Positions 56,411 through 63,952 of a stretch of DNA of 64,000 bases are shown here, piece by piece (position 1 is the stretch's first letter; every line of letters starts with the position of its first letter). The position numbers were made by a program, and so were the translations under genes. Below the pieces are notes generated by a model. The model was not told the origin of the DNA. It saw only the letters and a list, made by a program, of their open reading frames with translations, and ran no database searches. The DNA is from Micrococcus sp. (lineage in GTDB: Bacteria; Actinomycetota; Actinomycetes; Actinomycetales; Micrococcaceae): NCBI GenBank assembly GCA_029961105.1, contig JASBVO010000021.1, forward strand, positions 45,071 through 109,070, written 5' to 3'.

Positions 56411-58101
56411 CCCGTGTGGTGGTCGTCGGCGGCGTGGCCGGCGGGATGAGCTGTGCGGCACGGGCGCGGCGCCTAGACGAGTCCGCGGAGATCATCGTGC
56501 TGGAGCGTGGGCGGCATGTGTCGTTCGCGAACTGTGGTCTGCCGTACTACGTGGGCGGGGAGATCGTCGAAGCGGATCGGTTGCTAGTGCAGACGCCGGA
56601 GCGTCTGCGGGCGGCGCTGAACCTGGATGTGCGCACCGGTCACGAGGTCGTGGCGCTCGATGCGGCCGCTCGCGAGGTGGTGGTGCGCACCTCGGCCGGT
56701 GAGGAACGGATCGGTTACGACGCGCTGGTGCTCTCGCCAGGGGCGGTAGCCGCTCGCCCGCCGATCGAGGGGCTGGACTCGCTGCGGGTGCAGACGCTGC
56801 GGACGGTGGAGGATGCGACCGGGCTGCGCGAGCGCGTGGAGGCGGGCGCGCGACGGGCGGTGGTGCTGGGCGCGGGATTCATCGGGCTGGAGGCCGCCGA
56901 AGCGCTGGCCCGGCAGGGCTTGGCCACCTCGGTGGTAGAGTTCGCCCCGCAGGTGCTTCCCCCGTTGGAGGCCGAGCACGCCTGGCTCGTGCAAGAGGAA
57001 CTGACCAGGCTTGACATCGCCGTGCACACCGGGACCGTGGCACGCAGCATCGTGACCGGCCCCGATCAGGACACGGTGGTGCTCGATGATGGCACCCGCC
57101 TGGCGGCGGATGTGCTCGTGCTGGCCGCCGGGGTGCGGCCGGACACGGCCGTGTTCGAGGCCGCGGGTGTTGTGTGCGAGCAGGGCGCGCTCGTCGTGGA
57201 CGAGCACGGCCGGACCTCCCTCGATGGGGTCTGGGCGGTCGGAGACGCAACGGTCAGCGTCGATCCGGTCACCGGGGTGCGCCGGCCGGTCGCGCTGGCG
57301 GGGCCGGCAAGCCGTGCCGGCCGGCTGGTCGCCGACGACATCCTCCGTCCCGGGCGCGTCCGCCCGATCCCGCAGCCGCTGGGCACCGCGATCGTCCGGG
57401 TGGGCGAGGTCACGGCGGCGATGACCGGCGCGAACCGCGCCGCCCTGGAGACGGCAGGGATCGACTACCGGACGGTGCATCTGCACCCGAATCAGCACGC
57501 CGGCTACTTCCCCGGCGCCACCCAGATTCACCTGAGCGTCCACTTCCGCGCCGGAGATGGGCTGCTGCTGGGCGCGCAGGCGGTGGGCGCCCAGGGGGTG
57601 GACAAGCGGATCGATGTGCTCGCGACCACGATCCGGTCCCGGATGGTGGTGGCCGACCTGATCGACCTGGACCTGTCCTACTCGCCCCTGTACGGGCAGG
57701 CCAAGGATGCGGTCAACCTGGCCGGGATGGTCGGGCAGAACGTCCTCGACGGGACCCTCCGGCTCTGGTATCCGCACGAGCTGGAGAGGGTGACCGGTTC
57801 CGCGCTGGTGCTGGATGTGCGCAGCCGGGACGAGTACTCCACCGGGCACCTGCCCGGGGCGGTCAACATTCCGCACACCGAGCTGCGCGACCGCCTGACC
57901 GAGGTGACCGACGCCGCCAGTGGGCGGCCGGTGCGGGTGCTATGCGCCTCCGGCGTGCGGTCCGCGATCGCACACCGCGTGCTCGCTCAGGCCGGGTTCG
58001 ACTCGGCCTCGCTCTCCGGCGGAATGCTCACCCTGCGCGCCGCGCTCGGCCCGGATGCCACCCGGGTCCTGACAACCGAAGGAGAACCCGCCCATGCCTG
58101 A
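56407..58101 (+). CDS. CoA-disulfide reductase/rhodanese fusion (persulfide reductase, CoADR-RHD type)
   Basis: A flavoprotein that reduces CoA disulfides, CoA persulfides or polysulfides with NAD(P)H, fused to a sulfurtransferase. The 564-residue protein has the FAD loop VVGGVAGGMSCAARAR (8-23), the single redox Cys43 in SFANCGLPYY, the NAD(P) loop VVLGAGFIGLEAAEALA and a C-terminal rhodanese domain from about residue 462 with active Cys513 in CASGVRS. This is the plan of characterised CoADR-rhodanese enzymes of Shewanella and Bacillus and of staphylococcal/enterococcal cst-linked enzymes. It overlaps trxA and the following gene. Confidence 0.9.
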   Translation: MTRVVVVGGVAGGMSCAARARRLDESAEIIVLERGRHVSFANCGLPYYVGGEIVEADRLLVQTPERLRAALNLDVRTGHEVVALDAAAREVVVRTSAGEERIGYDALVLSPGAVAARPPIEGLDSLRVQTLRTVEDATGLRERVEAGARRAVVLGAGFIGLEAAEALARQGLATSVVEFAPQVLPPLEAEHAWLVQEELTRLDIAVHTGTVARSIVTGPDQDTVVLDDGTRLAADVLVLAAGVRPDTAVFEAAGVVCEQGALVVDEHGRTSLDGVWAVGDATVSVDPVTGVRRPVALAGPASRAGRLVADDILRPGRVRPIPQPLGTAIVRVGEVTAAMTGANRAALETAGIDYRTVHLHPNQHAGYFPGATQIHLSVHFRAGDGLLLGAQAVGAQGVDKRIDVLATTIRSRMVVADLIDLDLSYSPLYGQAKDAVNLAGMVGQNVLDGTLRLWYPHELERVTGSALVLDVRSRDEYSTGHLPGAVNIPHTELRDRLTEVTDAASGRPVRVLCASGVRSAIAHRVLAQAGFDSASLSGGMLTLRAALGPDATRVLTTEGEPAHA

Positions 58102-58420
58102 CCGTTCCCTGACCTCCGCTCCGGCCTGCCGTGTTGGCGTCTGGGGGCGGCTGGCCCGCGGCGCCGTCGCGGTGGTCACCGCCGCGTTCGCCGCATCCAT
58201 GCTGCCCACCGACCCCGTGACAGCGGCGGTGGCGGGCCTGTTCGCCGTGCTGGTCGCGGTCATGGCGATCACGGGATGGTGCCCAGCGGACTGGCTCGCC
58301 CCCCGCAGGCAGTCGCACGCCCCGCAGAACACCCTCGGGTTCCCCGACGCCCACCAGGACGTCGATCTGGCGGCGAGCGTCGCCGCCGTTCAGAACAGGA
58401 GTTCGCATGTCCATGAGTGA
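58094..58420 (+). CDS. YgaP-like small membrane protein (DUF2892-like)
   Basis: The 108-residue protein has two membrane spans (about 21-40 and 44-61) followed by a conserved-looking TGWCPADWLAPR with a Cys, as in the membrane part of the YgaP rhodanese and DUF2892 proteins, which also carry a GxCP motif after their second span. A soluble tail of 35 residues follows. It overlaps the reductase gene by 8 bases and the regulator gene by 14. It may anchor or feed the rhodanese at the membrane; this is inferred from its fixed partner. Confidence 0.78.
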   Translation: MPDRSLTSAPACRVGVWGRLARGAVAVVTAAFAASMLPTDPVTAAVAGLFAVLVAVMAITGWCPADWLAPRRQSHAPQNTLGFPDAHQDVDLAASVAAVQNRSSHVHE

Positions 58421-58682
58421 CCTCGACACCCAGCGCCGCATCCTCAACCGGCTCCGCCGCGCCCGCGGCCAGCTCGACGCCGTGATCGTTGCCGTCGAGT
58501 CAGGCTCCCCGTGCCGGGAGGTGGTCACCCAACTCGCCGCGGTCTCCTCGGCCCTGGACCGTGCCGGGTTCGCGATCATCTCCACCGCGATGAAGGACTG
58601 CATCGCCGACCCCGAGGGCACCAAACGCGCCGACGACATCACGACCGAGGAGCTGGAGAAGCTGTTCCTCGCCCTCGCCTGA
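58407..58682 (+). CDS. CsoR-family regulator of the CstR (persulfide-sensing) type
   Basis: A four-helix DNA-binding repressor. The 91-residue protein has the CsoR-family start LDTQRRILNRLRRARGQLDA and two conserved cysteines, C36 in GSPCREV and C65 in AMKDCIADP. Copper-sensing CsoR proteins also need a His four residues before the second Cys; here that position is Ala61. The Cys-Cys, no-His pattern is that of CstR, which forms di- or trisulfides with persulfides. It is cotranscribed with the sulfur enzymes and a matching palindrome lies in their promoter. Confidence 0.87.
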   Translation: MSMSDLDTQRRILNRLRRARGQLDAVIVAVESGSPCREVVTQLAAVSSALDRAGFAIISTAMKDCIADPEGTKRADDITTEELEKLFLALA

Positions 58683-58742
58683 ACCAGCCATCCTTCCGAC
58701 CCGAACCGAACCGAAACACAGCCCTCTAAGGAGAAACGACTC

Positions 58743-58913
58743 ATGTGCCGACCTGTGACCTGCAAGACCTGCGGCAAGACCACCTGGACCGGCTGCGGCC
58801 AGCACATCGCCGAGGTCAAGCGCACCGTGCCGGCCGGCCAGTGGTGCCCCGGCCACGACAAGGAGAAGGAGCCCGCAACGGGCGGGTTCTTTGCCCGCCT
58901 GTTCGGACGATGA
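58743..58913 (+). CDS. 56-residue Cys/His-rich protein in the persulfide operon
   Basis: A small protein not found by length-based searches. It starts at ATG 58743 with AAGGAG 9 bases upstream, 60 bases after the regulator, and ends with TGA at 58911-58913. The sequence begins MCRPVTCKTCGKTTWTGCGQ and includes WCPGH near residue 34, giving C7-x2-C10, C18, H21, C35 and H38, the makings of a zinc or metal site, followed by a short GGFFARLFGR tail that could touch the membrane. The methyltransferase start overlaps its stop (ATGA). Function is unknown; the operon suggests sulfur or metal chemistry. Confidence 0.82.
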   Translation: MCRPVTCKTCGKTTWTGCGQHIAEVKRTVPAGQWCPGHDKEKEPATGGFFARLFGR

Positions 58914-59300
58914 CAGGCACCACGCACCACGACGCGCCCTCCCAGAATCCTCAGGAGCGCGTGTGGTCTGGCCGTCCCAACCCCCGCCGGTTGACGCCGT
59001 GCAGCACCTGGCACCGGGAACGCATTGGACCGGGGGCGGGGAGGGCGCCGACGCGATCTGGCCCGCCACCCAGGGGCGGACCGTCACCGGCGTGGACATC
59101 TCCGCCACCGCCCGCTCATGCAGCGAGGCCCAACGCCAGCGGCTTGGGGCGGACGCCCGGTTCGTCACTGCGGACCTGGCGCAGCGTGAGCCTGACGACG
59201 GCCCCTTCGATCTGGTGACCGCCAGCTTCCTGCACTCACCCGTCCAGCTCCGGCGCACCGCGATCCTGCGACGCGCAGCCGCCACGGTAGGCGCCGGCGG
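58910..59300 (+). pseudogene. Broken class I SAM-dependent methyltransferase
   Basis: The ATG at 58910 overlaps the stop of the Cys-rich gene. The first frame gives MTGTTHHDAPSQNPQERVWS then GRPNP; after a frameshift near 58983 another frame gives PVDAVQHLAPGT, EGADAIW, VTGVDISATA, RFVTADLAQ and FDLVTASFLHSPVQLRRTAI, a class I methyltransferase. The motif I glycine loop is damaged (TGGGEG) and the 3' end is replaced by an IS256 fragment at about 59300. Intact relatives would be the last enzyme of this operon. Confidence 0.8.
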
Positions 59301-59816
59301 GCACCTTGTGCCATTCGGTCATCTCCTCGATCACCTTGTCAGTGATGTTCGAGATCGTGTCCTTCGACACCGAGGCGCCATAGACATCGTCGAAGTGCGC
59401 TGCGACCTCACCGGTGGTGAGCCCGCGGGTGGTCAGCGACAGCACGATCTCATCGATCCCGTCCAGCCGGCGCTGCCGCTTCTTCACGATCTTCGGCTGG
59501 AACGACCCATCCCGGTCCCTCGGCACGTCAATCTCGCCGGCACCGACCTCGGTGAGCACCGTCTTAGGCCTCGTCCCGTTACGGGCGTTGCCGTTGTCGC
59601 TTGCCTGGTGCTTCTCATAGCCGAGGTGCTCGGCCATCTCAAGCTCGAGCGCAGTCTGGTCTCCAACACCGTCTTCGTCAACCCAGCGAGCAGCCCTCCC
59701 GGGCCGACGAGGATGACGCCCTGCTCTTTCGCCTGTGGGAGCAGCTGCTCGGCATTCTGCTGTTCATCGATGATCTCTCCCGTCACAGGATCGATCATCT
59801 CGGTCATTTGAGTCAC
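59300..59816 (-). mobile_element. IS256-family transposase fragment (N-terminal part, frameshifted)
   Basis: The minus strand starts at 59816 with MTQMTEMIDPVTGEIIDEQQ and LLPQAKEQGVILVGPGGLLA, shifts frame near 59660, and continues MAEHLGYEKHQASDNGNARN, GEIDVPRDRDGSFQPKIVKK, GEVAAHFDDVYGASVSKDTI and EMTEWHKVPAG, where it is cut. This is the N-terminal part of an IS256 Mutator-type transposase without its DDE core. Bases 59817-59989 beyond it are non-coding and probably include the IS end. Confidence 0.85.
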
Positions 59817-59989
59817 TGCCTTACCTTTCGGTCAAGCCAGTCCCAGATCCACCGTTTCCGACAGTCCCTCGCAGAGATGTGGGGCTCCAGGGCGGCGTAT
59901 CGTAGTCAAGTTCGGTAGTACGTCAGTGTTGAAGGTTCTTTCCTTACGGTTTGAGAAGGTTGGGGGTGATGCGTGCGTGCAGGCGTGGC

Positions 59990-61033
59990 CTATTTGCCGG
60001 CCAGGAGGCGTTCGACGCGGGGTTTGACCTCGGTGGCGAGCAGGGTTAAGGATTCGAGGAAGTGCTCCTGGGGCAGGCCGCCGATGTCCATCTGCAGGAA
60101 GTGGCGCATGTGTCCCATGTGCCCGTGCAGGTCCGCGATGCGCTGGGCGATTTCGTCGGGGTCTCCGACGTAGTACGCGCCGGGGAAGTCTGCCTGGGCC
60201 AGGAACTGGCGCTTGTCAGGGGCGGGCCAGCCGCGGAGTTTGCCCATTTCTATGTTGAGGTTGACCCAGCCGGGGTAGAAGCGTTCCAGCGCTTCTTTCT
60301 TGGTGGGAGCGACGAGTCCGAGGGTTGCCACGGAGACTTTGATGTTCTCGCCGGTGTGTCCTGCCTGCGCGGCGGTCTGTCGGTAGAGGTCGGCGAGCGG
60401 GGCGAACCTGGCGGGGGCTCCGCCGATGATGCCGTAAGAGATGGGCAGGCCGAGCTTTCCGGCGCGGACCGAGGACGGGGCGCTACCGCCGGTGGCCACC
60501 CAGACGGGCAGGGAGCCGTTGACCGGCCGTGGCACGACGGCCAGCTCGTGGAGCGCCGGCCGGACGGTGCCGGACCAGGTCACGTTTTCGGTTGTGCTGT
60601 TGTTGATGCTCATCAGCAGGTCCAGTTTTTCGGCGTAGAGCCGGTCGTAGTCCTTCAGGTCGTAGCCGAAGAGCGGGAACGTCTCCACCGAGGATCCGCG
60701 GCCGGCGGTGATTTCCACCCGGCCGCCGCCGGAGACGGCGTCGGCGGTGGCGAACTGCTGGAACACCCGTACGGGGTCGTCGGTGCTGATGATGCTCGCG
60801 CCACTGCCGAGTTTGATTTGCTTCGTTGCCGCCGCCGCGGCCGCGATCACAGAACCCGGGGAAGATGCGGGCATGTCGAGGGTGTGGTGCTCGCCCACGC
60901 CGAAGTAATCCAGCCCGTTCTGGTCGGCCAGGATGATCGCCTCGTGGAGGTTGCTGATGGCCTCCGCGGTGGGCCGGAGGCTTCCGTCGGGGTTGCGTGG
61001 GGTGTCGCCGAAGCTGTAGGCGCCCAGTTCCAT
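59990..61033 (-). CDS. LLM-class (luciferase-like) flavin-dependent oxidoreductase
   Basis: A TIM-barrel flavin enzyme of the bacterial-luciferase superfamily. The 347-residue protein has DYFGVGEHHTLDMPASSPGS, the barrel strand region IKLGSGASIISTDDPVRVFQ, GRVEITAGRGSSVETFPLFG and WVATGGSAPSSVRAGKLGLP, typical of the family. It could use FMN or F420; the FMN-type is suggested by the neighbouring gene only weakly. The ATG at 61033 has GGAGAACATC upstream. It is the second gene of a two-gene operon whose first gene encodes an NADP-binding protein, divergent from a MarR regulator. Confidence 0.85.
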   Translation of the reverse strand: MELGAYSFGDTPRNPDGSLRPTAEAISNLHEAIILADQNGLDYFGVGEHHTLDMPASSPGSVIAAAAAATKQIKLGSGASIISTDDPVRVFQQFATADAVSGGGRVEITAGRGSSVETFPLFGYDLKDYDRLYAEKLDLLMSINNSTTENVTWSGTVRPALHELAVVPRPVNGSLPVWVATGGSAPSSVRAGKLGLPISYGIIGGAPARFAPLADLYRQTAAQAGHTGENIKVSVATLGLVAPTKKEALERFYPGWVNLNIEMGKLRGWPAPDKRQFLAQADFPGAYYVGDPDEIAQRIADLHGHMGHMRHFLQMDIGGLPQEHFLESLTLLATEVKPRVERLLAGK

Positions 61034-61077
61034 GATGTTCTCCTGATTGCAGTGCTGTGGTTGTTGAATGCAGGGGT

Positions 61078-61752
61078 TCAGGCCCGGGCGGGTTCGCGGT
61101 CGGCGGCGAGGATTGACCGCAGCTGTGTTGCCGAGTGGCTGCCGTTGAAGATCTCGGTGCCGGGCTGGAAGGCCCGTCCGGATTCGAGCGGACCCGCATC
61201 CACCGGGTCGTAGCCAAGGCGATCGATGAAGCCCGCCACGAGGGCTTTCGCATCGTTATTGCCGCCAGCCAGGGCCAGAGCACGCCGGTCTTCGGAACCC
61301 GGCAACCTGCCGTCCTCTTCGAGGTCGTGGTACCCGATGTGATTGAGAGTCTTCACGACGTCCGAGCCGGAGAGGTAAGCCTGCACAATTTCGCTGCTCG
61401 TCCGCTCATCGTTCTCGAACTCGTCGATCTCCCCGTCGATGGGTGCCCAGTAGTTCATCGCGTCGATGACCGTTCTGCCAGCCAGAAGATCAGGGGCGAG
61501 CGTGCGGTATTTGTTCAGCGGTACAGCAACGACGACGATGTCCGCCCCCGTCGCTTCGGCGGCCGCGACGGCGACCGCGCCGGGGGTAACGATCTCCACC
61601 AGCAAGGCGATATCGTCCGCCGGCTTTGAGGTTGCGATCCTCACGTCGTAGCCGGACTTGAGAGCCTGGCGAGCGACGGCGGTTCCGACCCGGCCGGCCC
61701 CGAGGATTCCAATCGTCCGTGCCTCTGTCGGTTGGTGCCGCGGAACGCTCAT
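61078..61752 (-). CDS. NADP-binding oxidoreductase (NADPH-dependent F420-reductase family)
   Basis: The 224-residue protein has an N-terminal Rossmann fold with IGILGAGRVGTAVARQALKS and RIATSKPADD (the basic residues favour NADP), DIVVVAVPLNKYRTL and VIDAMNYWAPIDGEIDE, the layout of F420-dependent NADP reductases and related proteins. It may supply reduced flavin or deazaflavin to the LLM enzyme encoded 44 bases downstream. This coupling is inferred. The gene is divergent from marR with a 95-base spacer. Confidence 0.82.
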   Translation of the reverse strand: MSVPRHQPTEARTIGILGAGRVGTAVARQALKSGYDVRIATSKPADDIALLVEIVTPGAVAVAAAEATGADIVVVAVPLNKYRTLAPDLLAGRTVIDAMNYWAPIDGEIDEFENDERTSSEIVQAYLSGSDVVKTLNHIGYHDLEEDGRLPGSEDRRALALAGGNNDAKALVAGFIDRLGYDPVDAGPLESGRAFQPGTEIFNGSHSATQLRSILAADREPARA

Positions 61753-61772
61753 GCTGCTGGTCCTCCCGATAT

Positions 61773-61841
61773 AACATCTGTGCTGGTACAGACCATATTA
61801 CGAACAGAACATCTGCACAACTTCACGTTTGGCGGTATGAT
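61773..61841. promoter_or_regulatory. Divergent control region of the LLM/NADP operon and marR
   Basis: AACATCTG is repeated at 61773-61780 and 61808-61815, and CTGT-N6-ACAG (61778-61791) is an inverted repeat. A -10 TATGAT at 61836-61841 ends 6 bases before the marR ATG, so that mRNA is probably leaderless. These repeats are likely MarR sites. Confidence 0.55.
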
Positions 61842-61847
61842 GTGTTC

Positions 61848-62351
61848 ATGACCGAAAGCACACAGACTCGCCTCGGCATCGCGACGGCAGCCGTTCCGGG
61901 CGACCTTGGCTGGCACTTGGGTATGGTGCTGCGCGGCTACCAGACCCGCTTCGAGGACGCTGTCGCCGAAATGCCGGCCGGCATCCGCGGCTTCCAGGTG
62001 CTCTCCGCCGTCGTACACAAAGATCCGCCGAACCAGCAGGCCCTCGGGGCACACCTGGTCATCGACAGGACCGTGCTGACATACCTGCTCGATACCCTCG
62101 TGGACGCCGGCGTCGTTGAACGCATACCCGACCCGGCCGACCGCCGGGCAAGGAAAATCATCGCCACCGAAAGCGGACGGCACATGCTCGTCGACTACGA
62201 GCATCGCGCCGCGGCAGCCGAGGCAGACCTCCTTACCGGAATGACAGATGACGAAGCCCGGACGCTCCGCGCACTGATCAGCCAGCTGGCAAGGGCTGTT
62301 CACCGCGCCCAGCCCGGAACCAGCCCCTGCGAAGCGATGGACAACCTCTAA
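61848..62351 (+). CDS. MarR-family transcriptional regulator
   Basis: The 167-residue protein has a MarR winged helix: NQQALGAHLVIDRTVLTYLL (recognition helix) and the wing DPADRRARKIIATESG. Its only Cys is near the C-terminus in SPCEAMDNL, so N-terminal Cys redox sensing seen in some MarR proteins is not evident. It is divergent from the NADP/LLM operon, whose promoter region carries repeated motifs, and probably represses it and itself. The ATG at 61848 is at the predicted transcription start. Confidence 0.85.
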   Translation: MTESTQTRLGIATAAVPGDLGWHLGMVLRGYQTRFEDAVAEMPAGIRGFQVLSAVVHKDPPNQQALGAHLVIDRTVLTYLLDTLVDAGVVERIPDPADRRARKIIATESGRHMLVDYEHRAAAAEADLLTGMTDDEARTLRALISQLARAVHRAQPGTSPCEAMDNL

Positions 62352-62380
62352 AACTTTCAATCACGACCTCACAGCCCCCG

Positions 62381-62547
62381 GACCCGTTCTACGTGCCCCG
62401 GCTGGCTAGTGACGCGCTGGATGTCTGCCGGCGTCGAGCCCAGCAACACCTGTTCGGCAGGCGCGGGATGAAGGGCGACCCGCTCTACCAGGCGCGTCCC
62501 ACCCTCCACGCCGGCGACAGCCTGCTCACCGACCCGCAGAGGTCCAC
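62381..62547 (+). mobile_element. ISL3-family transposase fragment
   Basis: From 62381 the plus strand encodes DPFYVPRLASDALDVCRRRA, QQHLFGRRGMKGDPLYQAR and TLHAGDSLLTDPQR, the central part of ISL3 transposases (normally DPFHVVRLAGDALD and so on). Both ends are missing. No start codon or terminal repeats are seen. Confidence 0.8.
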
Positions 62548-62622
62548 GCCGCCCTCGCCAACCCCACCATCCCCAACTTCGAAATCGAAGAAACCCTGCC
62601 AACTACTTGACGCGAGACAGAC

Positions 62623-62730
62623 ACGTTCACCGACCCGAGGCTCTGCGCCGCGATCGTTGACCGCCTCACCTTCAACGGCACCATCATCGAGACCGGCACG
62701 AGCTCCTACCGGCTCCAGCACCGGTTACCT
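62623..62730 (+). mobile_element. IS21 helper ATPase (IstB) C-terminal fragment
   Basis: The plus strand encodes TFTDPRLCAAIVDRLTFNGT and then IIETGTSSYRLQHR, the C-terminal end of IstB-type helper ATPases. The Walker motifs are absent. The stretch between this and the ISL3 fragment (62548-62622) was not identified. Confidence 0.7.
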
Positions 62731-62785
62731 GTGGAAGAGTCTCGATACCAGCGCTCCAGGCTCGGTATGAGAGGAGAATGAGGAG

Positions 62786-63094
62786 ATGACCGTCGAGATC
62801 CTGCACATCAATGAATGCCCCAGCTGGGAGAGCGCGGAGGCCCGCACACGGGAGGCACTGAAGGCCCTGGGACGGACCGACGTCCTCGTCGCCACGCGAC
62901 TGCTGCGTACTCCCGAAGAGGCAGCCGAAACCCCGTTCGCCGGCTCACCGACGATCACGATCAACGGCGTCGACATATTCCCCTCAGATGGCCGCACCAG
63001 CGGCCTGGCCTGCCGTGTCTATGCCACCCCACACGGCCTTAAGGGAACACCTACCACCGAGCAGATCACCGACGCGTTACGCCCACGGATCTAA
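62786..63094 (+). CDS. Small thioredoxin-fold-like protein of unknown function
   Basis: The 102-residue protein begins MTVEILHINECPSWESAEAR, with a beta strand followed by a single Cys where thioredoxins have CxxC, then LLRTPEEAAETPFAGSPTIT with a cis-Pro-like SPT, and a second Cys in LACRVYATPHG. Relatives occur near mercury and metal resistance genes in actinobacteria, but no function is known. A GAGGAG ribosome site lies directly before the ATG. It is intact although surrounded by IS debris, which suggests it is still used. Confidence 0.75.
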   Translation: MTVEILHINECPSWESAEARTREALKALGRTDVLVATRLLRTPEEAAETPFAGSPTITINGVDIFPSDGRTSGLACRVYATPHGLKGTPTTEQITDALRPRI

Positions 63095-63239
63095 GCCAGG
63101 CCCGTGCCGGGCCGAGACCCCCGCTCGGGCCAGATCAAGGGGTCTGTCGCTGCCGCGTGAATATTCACCCTCTGGTGTCGTCTGCTTCTTGGTCCCTTCG
63201 GCACTCTTGGGAGGGTGATCGAAGTGGAAGATCGGGCGG

Positions 63240-63576
63240 AGATTCGCCGGTCGGCTGGGCCTTTCGGCGCATTCTCCGGCCGCAGCAGCGCAACCCGCTT
63301 CCGGAACCACGACGGCGACCCCGCCCAGCCGACCCGCTCGGCCATCACCGTCGCTGGCATCGTCGAGAACTCGGCCAGCAGCGCCCGCACCCGCGGCTCG
63401 AACTCGTCGAACACCGATGGTCTGGGCGGCTGTCTATACGACGGCAGCTCCGGCGAAGCCAGCGCTCTGGCCATCGCGTTCCGTGACAGCCCAGGCTGCC
63501 TGGCGATCTGCGCCTTCGGCACTCCTTCCGCCAAGTGCAACTGCCGAATCAAGGCCCAGTGCTCCAAGGTAATCAT
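63240..63576 (-). mobile_element. IS21-family transposase IstA fragment (N-terminal part)
   Basis: The minus strand from 63576 encodes MITLEHWALIRQLHLAEGVP, KAQIARQPGLSRNAMARALA and PSVFDEFEPRVRALLAEFST, then RVGWAGSPSWFRKRVALLRP, the HTH and linker part of IstA. Similarity ends near 63240 (PKGPADR), after which the frame reads unrelated sequence. The DDE domain is missing. Confidence 0.82.
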
Positions 63577-63614
63577 CCGTCTAATCTGGATCAGGTGCTC
63601 ACGAACGTTTCTGC

Positions 63615-63951
63615 TCAATTCCTGACGAGCGCCGACACTCCTGCACTGCCGGTCTGAGGAAACGGCAGATGAGCTCGGCGCCGGGAACGCCCCGGTTCTC
63701 GTTGACGAACCGGATCATCTCGGTCAGGGGCGGACGAGCTCCTTCGCGAAAAACACACTCGCAGCCTTGAGGATCTCGTTTGACTTCCGCAGCTCGGCGT
63801 TCTCCTTCTGCAGCCGTCTGATCCCCGCCGCCGCATCGGTGGTCACGCCTGGCCGCTGCCCGGCATCGACCTCGCGACGCCGATCCCACACACGCAACGT
63901 CTCCGCGCTCATGCCGAGCAGCCCGGCGACATGCCGGACCGCGGCCTGTCA
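63615..63951 (-). mobile_element. IS3-family transposase fragments (orfA end and orfB start)
   Basis: The minus strand encodes MSAETLRVWDRRREVDAGQR and then RRLQKENAELRKSNEILKAA ending SVFFAKELVRP and TGA, the C-terminal part of IS3 orfA with its leucine-zipper region. A shifted frame continues PPLTEMIRFVNENRGVPGAE, the orfB start, and stops short. The left part of orfA is cut at about 63951 by IS21-like end sequence. Confidence 0.8.
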
Positions 63952-63952
63952 A

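Noticed and set aside
58407..58682. A copper-sensing CsoR
   Set aside because: The His required in the Cu(I) site is Ala61 and no copper transporter or chaperone gene is nearby; sulfur enzymes are.
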